Shown: piece after piece, positions 33,901 to 42,190 of the stretch
How positions within the stretch are numbered: the stretch's first letter is position 1
Layout: every line of letters begins with the position of its first letter
Assembly: GCF_009900745.1 (NCBI RefSeq)
Contig: NZ_WXVU01000004.1
Location: 124,001 to 188,000, forward strand
Reading direction: 5' to 3'
Length of the DNA stretch: 64,000 nt
Source: Chryseobacterium sp. c4a
GTDB lineage: Bacteria > Bacteroidota > Bacteroidia > Flavobacteriales > Weeksellaceae
The notes under the pieces: model-generated
Told to the model about the DNA's origin: nothing
Databases searched by the model: none
What the model saw: only the letters and a program-made list of their open reading frames with translations
Made by a program: the position numbers and the translations under genes

Positions 33901-34256
33901 TAAACAATCGTTTTGATATACTGAAGCTTACTGACAAGCTCTCCACATTTCTGTAGCACCCGATCCCTGTATTGTTCTTCAATGGTAGATAATCTGGCAT
34001 CTAATGCGGTTAAATATTCCTGATTATAAACTTCTCTTTCTTTGGGTAAAGGGAAAAAACTTGTTTTTAAAGAAAATTCTTTAAAAATATCAATATCAAT
34101 TCCTTCTAGAGAGGAAATATGTTCAATCTGGTCATAAAAATATTCCATCTTCAAACATCCTTCACGAAGATCAATCTGCCTGGTAAACATTGCAATGGCA
34201 TTGGAATGCATTTTTTTGATGTATCGGTTCCGTTTCAGTTCTTCAAACTTATTCAT
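33900..34256 (-). CDS. hypothetical protein, 118 aa
   Basis: A small charged helical protein (MNKFEELKRNRYIKKMHS...) without membrane segments. Its start lies 1 bp after the glycosyltransferase stop and its stop overlaps the start of the AraC regulator, so it is part of a tight operon. The family is not recognised. Confidence 0.68.
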   Translation of the reverse strand: MNKFEELKRNRYIKKMHSNAIAMFTRQIDLREGCLKMEYFYDQIEHISSLEGIDIDIFKEFSLKTSFFPLPKEREVYNQEYLTALDARLSTIEEQYRDRVLQKCGELVSKLQYIKTIV

Positions 34257-34257
34257 A

Positions 34258-35337
34258 TTATTTGATAAGGTCAAGCAGTACCTTTTCATATTTATCCAGA
34301 ATAATATTTTTTGAAAACCGGGATTTAATAGAGTTCTTTATCGCATCACGGTTATAGTTCTCATGCATCACGTTGATGATTTGCTGAGCGAAATCTTCAT
34401 AGTTTTCAATATTGGCAATTTCTCCATTCACATTATGCTGAATGATCTCATTAATTCCTCCCGGGCAATTATTGGCTAATGAATAGGTTCCACAAGCTCC
34501 GGCTTCCAGAAGTACATTAGGAAAGCCTTCGTATCTTGAAGAAAGGATAAACAAATCCGCATATTTTAAGAACTGATAAGGATTCTCCTGTCTGCCATGG
34601 AAAATAACATTTTTCAACCCAAGAAACTCTTTCATTTGAAGCAATACTTCTTTGTCTTTTCCATCTCCCAGAATGTGAAGCATTATATTTTCATTTTTGA
34701 GCCTTGAAAATACTTTCAAAAGGTTGTCAAATCCTTTTCTGGCTGATAAGTTCCCGATGGCGACTACATTTTTGTAATTATATTTAAATCCTTCAGGTTT
34801 TAAAGAAGTTCTTAGCTTTTCATCAATAAAATCAAAGTCCACAGGGTTATTAATCTTGACAATTTTTTTCTTTTTAATATTAAAATTATCTACTAAATCC
34901 TTCATCATATCATCACTCTGCGCAATGATTTTCTGATAGTTATTGTAAAAATTATAGAAAAATTTGATTTCTTTCCTCGTGACATGCTGAGTCACAACAT
35001 TTGTTTCTCTGGCAATAAATTTTGTTCTTGGAAAAAGCTTGATAAATAATGATAAATAAGCATTTACTTCTCCAAATCCGGAAAATACAATATCAGGTTT
35101 TCGTCTGTAGATTTCTCCTAAAATAGGTTTCAAAGAATGTCTGATTCTCTCTGTATTGATATCGATGATTTCAACATCTTTTTTCAAAAAATCAAGATAT
35201 CCGCCTTGTTTACGCAACAGCAAAATCTTAGGCTCAAAACGATCCCTGGAAAGATGATTTGCAATGGTGGTAACTATTCTTTCTGCACCTCCGGTTTCTA
35301 AGTCCGGCAGAATAAATATGACAGATATTTTTTTCAT
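34258..35337 (-). CDS. GT4-family glycosyltransferase
   Basis: The 359-residue protein has the GT-B fold pattern. The N-terminal half carries the acceptor-side motif LETGGAERIVTTIANHL; the C-terminal half has VAIGNLSARKGFDNLL and the E-x7-E donor motif in SSRYEGFPNVLLEAG. Such enzymes transfer a sugar from a nucleotide donor to surface glycans. No other polysaccharide genes surround it, so the target is unknown. It heads a small operon with a hypothetical protein and a 7TM-AraC regulator. Confidence 0.9.
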   Translation of the reverse strand: MKKISVIFILPDLETGGAERIVTTIANHLSRDRFEPKILLLRKQGGYLDFLKKDVEIIDINTERIRHSLKPILGEIYRRKPDIVFSGFGEVNAYLSLFIKLFPRTKFIARETNVVTQHVTRKEIKFFYNFYNNYQKIIAQSDDMMKDLVDNFNIKKKKIVKINNPVDFDFIDEKLRTSLKPEGFKYNYKNVVAIGNLSARKGFDNLLKVFSRLKNENIMLHILGDGKDKEVLLQMKEFLGLKNVIFHGRQENPYQFLKYADLFILSSRYEGFPNVLLEAGACGTYSLANNCPGGINEIIQHNVNGEIANIENYEDFAQQIINVMHENYNRDAIKNSIKSRFSKNIILDKYEKVLLDLIK

Positions 35338-35650
35338 CAGTTAAAGTTACTAAAAAGTTTAATTACAAGTCAAATATTCATTTTACCATTACTAGTAAAA
35401 CAATTTCAATTTTTAAATAGGTGTTTGTTGGAATTCGCAAAGGCGCAATCTGTTTTTTAATATCTATTGCTATAAGACGCAAAGATTATCTCCGATAAAA
35501 TTGTAAACTGCTAAAATCTGACTTTACCTTTAATTGTCATTAATCATCTTATTGGTAAAAATCTATGTGGCTCTGTGGTTTAAAAAATTTCGAATCACAG
35601 AGCCACATAGAATATTATAATGTCTATATAGAATTCACAATTTCATCATC
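35338..35650. other. intergenic region with hairpin repeat
   Basis: A 313-bp AT-rich gap with no gene. Its main content is the hairpin at 35563-35610. Short fragments such as AAGGCGCAA and AAGACGCAAAG at 35440-35480 resemble dispersed Flavobacteriia repeats. Confidence 0.5.
35563..35610. repeat. 15-bp inverted repeat (CTATGTGGCTCTGTG)
   Basis: CTATGTGGCTCTGTG (35563-35577) is exactly inverted at 35596-35610 with an 18-nt loop. There is no T run, so it is either a repeat element or a weak terminator for the gene at 35651-36100. Confidence 0.65.
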
Positions 35651-36100
35651 CTAAAAGTAGTTTTCAAAAAACCATCCAGTACCCGGAATTGAATCCAGTT
35701 TAGATTTGGCTTCAGGATGTTCTGAGACCCATTTCATTAATTCAGTATTATTCTTTATATGATCATGTACAGGAATGCTTATATAAAGCGCATTGTTATG
35801 AATATGATTCTTTAAATATAATACCAGAAATCTTTTATCTACCTGTTGCGGCCCCTTAGAAAATGGCATTTCTCCTTCAGTTCGTCCTTTATACTCTTTA
35901 TTATCTACCTTAAATGTGTACAGATAATAATAACCAGTGCCTCTTCCATATGGTTTAATTTCATGAATTGTACCGATAGCATATTCTCCGGTTTTCTGAT
36001 AATTTTTCTTGAAATCCTGCCTAAAAAAATAGTCGTAAGTAATAATACCTATTATGGCAAAAAATAAAATTACAAGGTAATTTTTCTTTAAAAATTGCAT
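35651..36100 (-). CDS. membrane-anchored hypothetical protein, 149 aa
   Basis: One N-terminal helix (NYLVILFFAIIGIITYDYFF) anchors a soluble beta-rich domain of the DUF3592-like kind (GTIHEIKPYGRGTGYYYLYTF...YKGRTEGE). The domain is probably periplasmic. Function unknown; single gene. Confidence 0.68.
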   Translation of the reverse strand: MQFLKKNYLVILFFAIIGIITYDYFFRQDFKKNYQKTGEYAIGTIHEIKPYGRGTGYYYLYTFKVDNKEYKGRTEGEMPFSKGPQQVDKRFLVLYLKNHIHNNALYISIPVHDHIKNNTELMKWVSEHPEAKSKLDSIPGTGWFFENYF

Positions 36101-36138
36101 TCAGTATAATTGTATTAGTTTTTACTAAACTACAACAA

Positions 36139-36164
36139 AAAAGCTCTTCAATTGAAGAGCTTTT
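36139..36164 (-). terminator. terminator between recQ and the small membrane gene
   Basis: AAAAGCTCTTC-AATT-GAAGAGCTTTT, a perfect 11-bp stem, lies 25 bp after the recQ stop. Confidence 0.75.
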
Positions 36165-36188
36165 ACTATTTTTTTCATATTTCATTCC

Positions 36189-38393
36189 TTAGTTGGCAAC
36201 GTCACTGATAAACTTAATTCTCAGCATTCTTACCTCTTCATCAGATAGTTCGTCTCCAAACTCATCCAATAAAATTTTCATACTGTCACTTTCAGATTCG
36301 TTCATAAATTCCATGAAGCCGTCTACGATATCTTCATCAAAATTATCTTCAATATAATAATCGATGTTTAATTTGGTTCCCTGATAAACGATTCTTTCCA
36401 TTTCTTTCAGAAGTTCATCCATAGAAAGGTTTTTGGCTCTTGCGATATCTTCAAGATCGATCTTCTTATCAGTACTTTGGATAATGAAAACCTTGTGGCT
36501 GGATTTATTAGCCACCTGCTTCAATACCATATCCTGAGTACGTTCTATATTGTTATCTTCAACATACGTTTTGATGTAGTCTGCGAATTCTTTACCATAC
36601 TTTTTGGCCTTTCCTTCTCCTACTCCATAAATTTTGTTGATCTCATCTATCGTAATCGGATATTGAACTGTCATATCCTCCAAACTCGGATCCATAAATA
36701 CTGTATAAGGCGGAATTCCGTGTTTTTTGGCTACTTTTTTTCTTAATTCTTTTAATAGAGTAAATAGTTTTTGGTCTAACCCTCCTCCGGCTTGCTGCTG
36801 TAACTGATCACTATCTGCTTTAGCTTGTGTAAGATCAAATTCTCTGTCTTCAGCAATAAGGAAAATATCTTTGGATTTGCCTCCTAATACCTTTCTTCCT
36901 TTTTCTGCAATTTTTAAAACACCATACGTTTCAATATCTTTCTGCAAGAAATTCTGAACCGTTGCCTGTCTTAAAATGGTCTTCCAATAATTGTCTTTTT
37001 CTTCTTTTCCAAAACCAAAATGAGGATTCTGTTCCAGCTTATAAGACTTGGTAACCGCAGTTTCTTTTCCTACAATAACGGAAATAAGATCTTTTGCCTT
37101 AAATTTTTCTCCTGTACCATTAATCAATTCAAGAACTCTCGTTAAATCATCTGTAGCATCCTTTAATTTAGGTGGGTTGGATGAATTATCACACATTTTG
37201 GCACCCTCTCCTTTCACAGGATCAAAGCTTTCTCCAAAATAGTAAAGGATATATTGCCTTCTGCTCATTGAAGTTTCAGCATAACCTACCACTTCATTTA
37301 AAAGCTGTAATCCGATTTCTCTCTCAGATACAGGTTTTTGAGCCAGAAATTTCTCCAGTTTTTCAATGTCCTTAGGATCGTAGAATGCTAAACAATGACC
37401 TTCGCCACCGTCTCTTCCCGCTCTTCCGGTTTCCTGATAATAACTTTCTAATGATTTTGGAAAGTCATAGTGAATTACAAAACGTACATCCGGTTTATCA
37501 ATTCCCATCCCGAAAGCAATGGTTGCTACAATAACATCCACTTCTTCCATTAAGAATTTATCCTGATTGGCGACTCGCACTTTTTGATCAAGACCAGCAT
37601 GATAAGGAAGAGCATTAATTCCGTTGACTTGCAAAAGCTGGGCAAATTCTTCCACTTTTCTTCTGCTCAGACAATAGACAATCCCTGATTTTCCTTTATG
37701 CTGATTGATAAATTTAACGATCTCTTTATCTATATTAATTTTAGGAGTTACCTCATAATATAGATTCGGACGGTTGAAACTTTCTTTAAAGACCAAAGCA
37801 TTGGTCATTCCTAATGTTTTCTGAATATCATCCTGAACCTTCGGTGTAGCGGTAGCCGTAAGGGCAATCACCGGTACACTGGCAATTTTATCGATAATCT
37901 GTTTAAGGTTCCTGTATTCCGGTCTAAAATCATGTCCCCACTCTGAAATACAGTGAGCCTCATCAATAGCAAAGAAAGAAATCTTAACTTCCTTTAAAAA
38001 GTCCAGATAATCATCTTTTATCAATGATTCAGGAGCTACGTACAAAAGCTTGGTCTTCCCGCTTTTAATATCGTCAAAAACCTGTTTTGTCTGTGTTTTG
38101 TTTAATGATGAATTTAATACATGCGCTACCCCATCCTCGGATGAAAGCCCATTTACGGCATCCACCTGATTCTTCATTAACGCTATTAAAGGTGAAACAA
38201 CAATAGCTGTTCCCTCCGAAATAAGTGCCGGAAGCTGATAACATAATGATTTACCACCACCTGTAGGCATCAAAACAAATATATCCTTCCCATTCAATAG
38301 GTTTTCTATGATCTGTTCCTGTTGTCCCTTAAATGTAGAAAACCCAAAATACTTTTTCAATTCGCCTGATAAATTGGCTTTTTTTGCGCTCAT
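36189..38393 (-). CDS. recQ: RecQ-family ATP-dependent DNA helicase
   Basis: A 734-residue superfamily 2 helicase. Motif I is [12 protein letters not shown], motif [19 protein letters not shown], and motif [13 protein letters not shown] winged-helix RQC region follows, then an HRDC domain ([20 protein letters not shown]) and an extra C-terminal region. The four Cys that bind zinc in E. coli RecQ are mostly absent: the region reads [16 protein letters not shown] and [10 protein letters not shown]. Unwinds DNA in recombination and repair. A -7 element is at 38426-38433. Confidence 0.95.
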   Translation of the reverse strand: MSAKKANLSGELKKYFGFSTFKGQQEQIIENLLNGKDIFVLMPTGGGKSLCYQLPALISEGTAIVVSPLIALMKNQVDAVNGLSSEDGVAHVLNSSLNKTQTKQVFDDIKSGKTKLLYVAPESLIKDDYLDFLKEVKISFFAIDEAHCISEWGHDFRPEYRNLKQIIDKIASVPVIALTATATPKVQDDIQKTLGMTNALVFKESFNRPNLYYEVTPKINIDKEIVKFINQHKGKSGIVYCLSRRKVEEFAQLLQVNGINALPYHAGLDQKVRVANQDKFLMEEVDVIVATIAFGMGIDKPDVRFVIHYDFPKSLESYYQETGRAGRDGGEGHCLAFYDPKDIEKLEKFLAQKPVSEREIGLQLLNEVVGYAETSMSRRQYILYYFGESFDPVKGEGAKMCDNSSNPPKLKDATDDLTRVLELINGTGEKFKAKDLISVIVGKETAVTKSYKLEQNPHFGFGKEEKDNYWKTILRQATVQNFLQKDIETYGVLKIAEKGRKVLGGKSKDIFLIAEDREFDLTQAKADSDQLQQQAGGGLDQKLFTLLKELRKKVAKKHGIPPYTVFMDPSLEDMTVQYPITIDEINKIYGVGEGKAKKYGKEFADYIKTYVEDNNIERTQDMVLKQVANKSSHKVFIIQSTDKKIDLEDIARAKNLSMDELLKEMERIVYQGTKLNIDYYIEDNFDEDIVDGFMEFMNESESDSMKILLDEFGDELSDEEVRMLRIKFISDVAN

Positions 38394-38425
38394 CTAATTT
38401 TCTATTGCTAAATTTGCATCTAACC

Positions 38426-38433
38426 CAAAGTTA
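38426..38433 (-). promoter_or_regulatory. -7 promoter element of recQ
   Basis: On the minus strand TAACTTTG fits TAnnTTTG, 32 bp before the ATG. Confidence 0.4.
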
Positions 38434-38551
38434 TAAAAATTCTGCTTAAAATAAAAGCGAACGAATTTATAAAAAATAAAATTTATATTAAATATTGTTT
38501 TTAAAATATAACGTTTTTTGAAAACTTTTTTGTATACCTTATTATCATAAA

Positions 38552-39511
38552 ATGGATAGAACCAGCATTATATCAATTGCTAAAAGTACTTTAGAAATTG
38601 AAATTTCAGAATTAGAAAAATTAAAAAACAGAATTGACGACCAATTTGCCCAGGCTGTAGAGATTATTCACTCTGCAAAAGGAAAATTAATTGTAGTAGG
38701 AATTGGCAAATCGGCGCATGTGGGGAATAAAATTGTTGCTACTCTAAATTCTACCGGTACTCCTTCACAATTTTTGCATGCTTCGGAAGCTATTCATGGT
38801 GATTTAGGAGTGATCCAAAAACAGGATGTCGTGCTTTGTATCTCTAATTCCGGAAATTCTCCTGAAATTGCCAATCTGGTTCCTTATTTAAAGGATTATT
38901 CTTCAGCTTTGATCGGAATGACAGGAAATAAAAGCAGCAAACTGGCTGAGTTTTCCGAAATTATCCTGGATACTCATGTTGATGTAGAGGCTTGTCCTAA
39001 TAAACTGGCACCTACAAGTTCTACCACGATTCAAATGGCATTGGGAGATGCTCTTGCCATAGCTCTAATGGAATTGAATGATTTTAAAGCGAATGATTTT
39101 GCCAAATTCCACCCTGGAGGAAGCTTAGGTAAAAATCTGACTTCTAAGGTAGAGCAGTTTCTTTCTTCACAAAAACCTCAGGTTTCCGAAGAGGCTACTA
39201 TTAGAGACGTTATTATCTCTATCAGTGCATCAAGCCACGGAATTACCGTTGTAACGAATGAAGATCAAATCATTGGAGTAATTACGGATGGTGATTTAAG
39301 AAGAATGTTGATGAAAGGAGAAGATATCACTAAGGTTTTGGCAAAAGACATTATGTCTGCAAATCCAAGAACTATTGAAAAGGATGCTCTCGCAAAAGAA
39401 GCTATGAAAATTTTAAAAGGTAATAATATTGGCCAGCTGGTAGTCACTGAGAATGGAAAGTATTTCGGAATCATTGATCTGCATAAATTGCTTGATGAAG
39501 GCATCAACTAA
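38552..39511 (+). CDS. kdsD: KpsF/GutQ-type arabinose-5-phosphate isomerase
   Basis: The protein has 319 residues. An N-terminal SIS sugar-isomerase domain (GKLIVVGIGKSAHVGNKIVA; HASEAIHGDLG; FHPGGSLGKNL) is followed by two CBS domains (about residues 205-319). It converts ribulose-5-phosphate to arabinose-5-phosphate, the first step to Kdo of lipopolysaccharide. It is divergent from recQ, a neighbour pair often seen in Flavobacteriia. Confidence 0.93.
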   Translation: MDRTSIISIAKSTLEIEISELEKLKNRIDDQFAQAVEIIHSAKGKLIVVGIGKSAHVGNKIVATLNSTGTPSQFLHASEAIHGDLGVIQKQDVVLCISNSGNSPEIANLVPYLKDYSSALIGMTGNKSSKLAEFSEIILDTHVDVEACPNKLAPTSSTTIQMALGDALAIALMELNDFKANDFAKFHPGGSLGKNLTSKVEQFLSSQKPQVSEEATIRDVIISISASSHGITVVTNEDQIIGVITDGDLRRMLMKGEDITKVLAKDIMSANPRTIEKDALAKEAMKILKGNNIGQLVVTENGKYFGIIDLHKLLDEGIN

Positions 39512-39524
39512 TCTTTGAAGTAGG

Positions 39525-40085
39525 ATGAGCCATTTTCTAAAAGAGCATATTCAGGAAATTATTACTCTTCCGGATGATGAATTTGAGATCATTCAGCGTT
39601 GTTTTGTAAAAAAGAGATTCCGGAAAAGACAATTTCTGATCCAGGAACATCAGCCTGTACATGAAATATTCCTTATAGAAAAAGGTATTCTTAAAAGTAG
39701 TTTCATAGACAATACAGGAAAAGAACATATCCTTCAATTCGCTGCTTCCAACTGGTGGATTTCAGACTTTGCAGCCTTTTTCAGGCAGGAAACATCATCA
39801 CTGGCAGTTGATTGTATTGAAGATTCGGAAGTTCATGTGATTTCTTATGAAGACTTAAATACCCTTTGTGCAAAAGTTCCTGCTATGGAACATTTTTTCA
39901 GGGTAAAATCTAATTTCGGATATGTAGCTCTACAGCAAAGAATACTTTCTTTAATGAGTAAATCTGCTAAGGAACGTTATGAAGATTTTATAAAACAATA
40001 TCCGGGCTTTATAGATCATATTCCCAAACAACTTATTGCAAGCTATCTTGGAGTTTCAAGAGAAACATTAAGCAGACTATATTAA
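39525..40085 (+). CDS. Crp/Fnr-family transcriptional regulator with short C-terminus
   Basis: This 186-residue protein has a cyclic-nucleotide-binding-like barrel (with GKEHILQFAASNWWISDF) and a helix-turn-helix, KQLIASYLGVSRETLSRLY. It ends right at the recognition helix, so the usual few extra residues are missing. It lies 13 bp after kdsD and before a DJ-1/PfpI gene, with a hairpin of Crp-site-like sequence in between. Confidence 0.87.
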   Translation: MSHFLKEHIQEIITLPDDEFEIIQRCFVKKRFRKRQFLIQEHQPVHEIFLIEKGILKSSFIDNTGKEHILQFAASNWWISDFAAFFRQETSSLAVDCIEDSEVHVISYEDLNTLCAKVPAMEHFFRVKSNFGYVALQQRILSLMSKSAKERYEDFIKQYPGFIDHIPKQLIASYLGVSRETLSRLY

Positions 40086-40087
40086 TA

Positions 40088-40117
40088 AAGATGTGACACA
40101 GGTCACATCTTTTTTTT
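40088..40117 (+). terminator. terminator hairpin that also matches a CRP-type site
   Basis: AAGATGTGAC-ACAG-GTCACATCTT plus a T run. Inside it, TGTGA-N6-TCACA (40092-40107) equals the E. coli CRP consensus. The T run favours a terminator; the sequence match makes dual use possible. Confidence 0.65.
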
Positions 40118-40186
40118 GACCTATATCCTTGTTATAAGTCCGCCAAAATTCCAACCTTTGTCTTATAAATTTTTAATACAATACCA

Positions 40187-40873
40187 ATGAAAAAGAAAGC
40201 ATTAATCGTAGTGACAAGTGTGGAAAAATACCCTAATATGGAAAGAGCAACAGGCCTATGGCTGGGTGAAGCCGTTCATTTTTATGAGAAACTGGAGGAA
40301 AAAGGCTATGAAATTGATTTTGTAAGCCCGAAAGGAGGTTATACTCCGCTAGATCCTATTTCTATACAAATGTTTGTACAACCTGTGGATTGGAAATATT
40401 ATGCTGATGAAACTTTCAGAAATAAATTAGGAAATACTTTAACTCCAAAAGACATAAATCCCAATGATTATAGTGTCATTTACTACGCCGGTGGACATGG
40501 TGTCGTTTGGGATTTTCCTGACAATAAAGAATTACAGGAAATAGCTCGTAGCATCTATGAAACAGGCGGAATCGTATCCTCTGTATGTCATGGAGCTGTA
40601 GGACTTTTTAACATTAAACTTTCTAACGGAGAGCTTCTGATCAAAGAAAAAACAGTAACTGGCTTTTCAAATTCAGAAGAAATTGCAGCAGAATTAGCAG
40701 ATCACATGCCTTACCTTACAGAAGATGTATTGAAGAGCAAAGGAGCTCACTATGTAAAAGCAGATCAGGATTTTGTTCCTTTTGCGGTGGCTGATGGAAA
40801 TTTGGTAACAGGACAGAACCCTCAATCAGGAGCAGCTGTAGCCGAAAAAGTTCTGAAAATTCTGGAAAAGTAA
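40187..40873 (+). CDS. DJ-1/PfpI-family protein (class I glutamine amidotransferase-like)
   Basis: The 228 residues include the nucleophile elbow GGIVSSVCHGAVGLFN with the Cys-His pair (about residues 129-144), and the family pattern YAGGHGVVWDFPDN. It is similar in length to Hsp31/YhbO-like glyoxalase III or chaperone members. Such proteins detoxify methylglyoxal or repair damage in the cytosol. The neighbouring Crp/Fnr gene may control it. Confidence 0.9.
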   Translation: MKKKALIVVTSVEKYPNMERATGLWLGEAVHFYEKLEEKGYEIDFVSPKGGYTPLDPISIQMFVQPVDWKYYADETFRNKLGNTLTPKDINPNDYSVIYYAGGHGVVWDFPDNKELQEIARSIYETGGIVSSVCHGAVGLFNIKLSNGELLIKEKTVTGFSNSEEIAAELADHMPYLTEDVLKSKGAHYVKADQDFVPFAVADGNLVTGQNPQSGAAVAEKVLKILEK

Positions 40874-40890
40874 TTGAATCTTATGATAAA

Positions 40891-40931
40891 AACAACAGAC
40901 AGCTTGAAATCATTTTGAGCTGTCTGTTGTT
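40891..40931 (+). terminator. hairpin after DJ-1 gene
   Basis: AACAACAGACAGCT (40891-40904) pairs with AGCTGTCTGTTGTT (40918-40931). The T run is weak. Confidence 0.6.
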
Positions 40932-41089
40932 ATACCTAAAAGTCTCTTTAAAAACAGATCAGCAATCCGTCATATAATCCTGAACAAATTCATGACTAAT
41001 AAATTCTAAATACTGATTATTATTTCATAATTTCGCAAACTTAAACTGCTTGCCTTTTATGAAGGTGGTATTTTGACAGATTCTATTAT

Positions 41090-41917
41090 ATGGACAATAA
41101 CAAAGACATGTCCTTTCTGGGGCATATTGGAGAATTAAGAGGACATTTGGTTCGTTCGATTATTGCTATCATCATTGCAGCCTTTGCGGTAGGTTTCAAT
41201 ATCAACTGGATTATGGATCATATCTTTTTTGGACCTACCAGAAATGATTTCCCTACTTTCAAAATTGTTAATCATTTTTCAAGGCTGATTTTAGGAGAAG
41301 ACAGCATTCACCTGCCAAAGGATTTCCCCGTACGTGTACAAAGACTATATCAACAGTTCAATGTAATGATGGCGGTTTCCGTTTTTGGAGGGATGGTGGC
41401 AGCATTTCCTTATATTGTTTGGGAGTTGTGGCGTTTTATCAGCCCTGCTTTACACCCAAGAGAGAAAAAGAATTCAATCTACATCATTAATGCTGTATGG
41501 ATGCTTTTTATGACGGGAGTTTTATGTGGCTACTTTTTAATTCTGCCTTTCGCAGTTAACTTTGGAGTTATCTTTAAAATTTCAGATATTATAGTTCCAC
41601 TTTATGATCTAAGTGATTATACCACATTGTTTTTACAGGTTGTTCTTGGGATGGGTGTTATTTTCTTGTTCCCTATTCTGATCTATTTCCTTACCAGCAT
41701 CGGAATTCTTACTCCTGTATTTATGAAGACTTATCGTCGTCATGCTATTGTATTGATCATGGTAGTTGCAGCAATTATTACTCCAGCGGATGTACTCAGT
41801 ATGTTGATGGCTGCTTTCCCATTACTTATATTATATGAGTTTAGTATTATGATGTGTACTTTCACTTATAAAAGGGTACAAAAAAGCAATGGAAATCTTC
41901 CTGTTGTACAGAAATAA
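41090..41917 (+). CDS. tatC: Sec-independent protein translocase TatC
   Basis: A 275-residue protein with six membrane helices. The N-terminus DMSFLGHIGELRGHLVRSII is the conserved TatC signature (the H-x-x-E-L-R-x-R region). FPYIVWELWRFISPALHPRE is the first periplasmic loop and TM2 boundary with its conserved Phe, Glu and Pro. It recognises twin-arginine signal peptides with TatA/B. It lies alone between the DJ-1 gene and a strong terminator. Confidence 0.96.
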   Translation: MDNNKDMSFLGHIGELRGHLVRSIIAIIIAAFAVGFNINWIMDHIFFGPTRNDFPTFKIVNHFSRLILGEDSIHLPKDFPVRVQRLYQQFNVMMAVSVFGGMVAAFPYIVWELWRFISPALHPREKKNSIYIINAVWMLFMTGVLCGYFLILPFAVNFGVIFKISDIIVPLYDLSDYTTLFLQVVLGMGVIFLFPILIYFLTSIGILTPVFMKTYRRHAIVLIMVVAAIITPADVLSMLMAAFPLLILYEFSIMMCTFTYKRVQKSNGNLPVVQK

Positions 41918-41932
41918 CAATATTATATAACT

Positions 41933-41974
41933 AAAAAAGAGCTTGTTTCACAGAATGAAACAAGCTCTTTTTTT
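41933..41974 (+). terminator. terminator of tatC
   Basis: AGAGCTTGTTTCA pairs with TGAAACAAGCTCT around a 5-nt loop, with A and T runs on the sides. Confidence 0.88.
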
Positions 41975-42190
41975 ATTCTCTTTCTAAAATTGATTTCATG
42001 CAATATGACTAAATATTTTCTAAAATCAAATTTGTGGCGAAAAAAAACATTCAAATTAACAATTACACAGATTATCATTTATAAAAACAAAAAACAATCT
42101 TAAATCAAGCACTTTTATATTCATTCTATCATAAAAATAGTTAAATTTACAAAAAGTTCATAAAACAATTTTATCTTATTACAATATATT

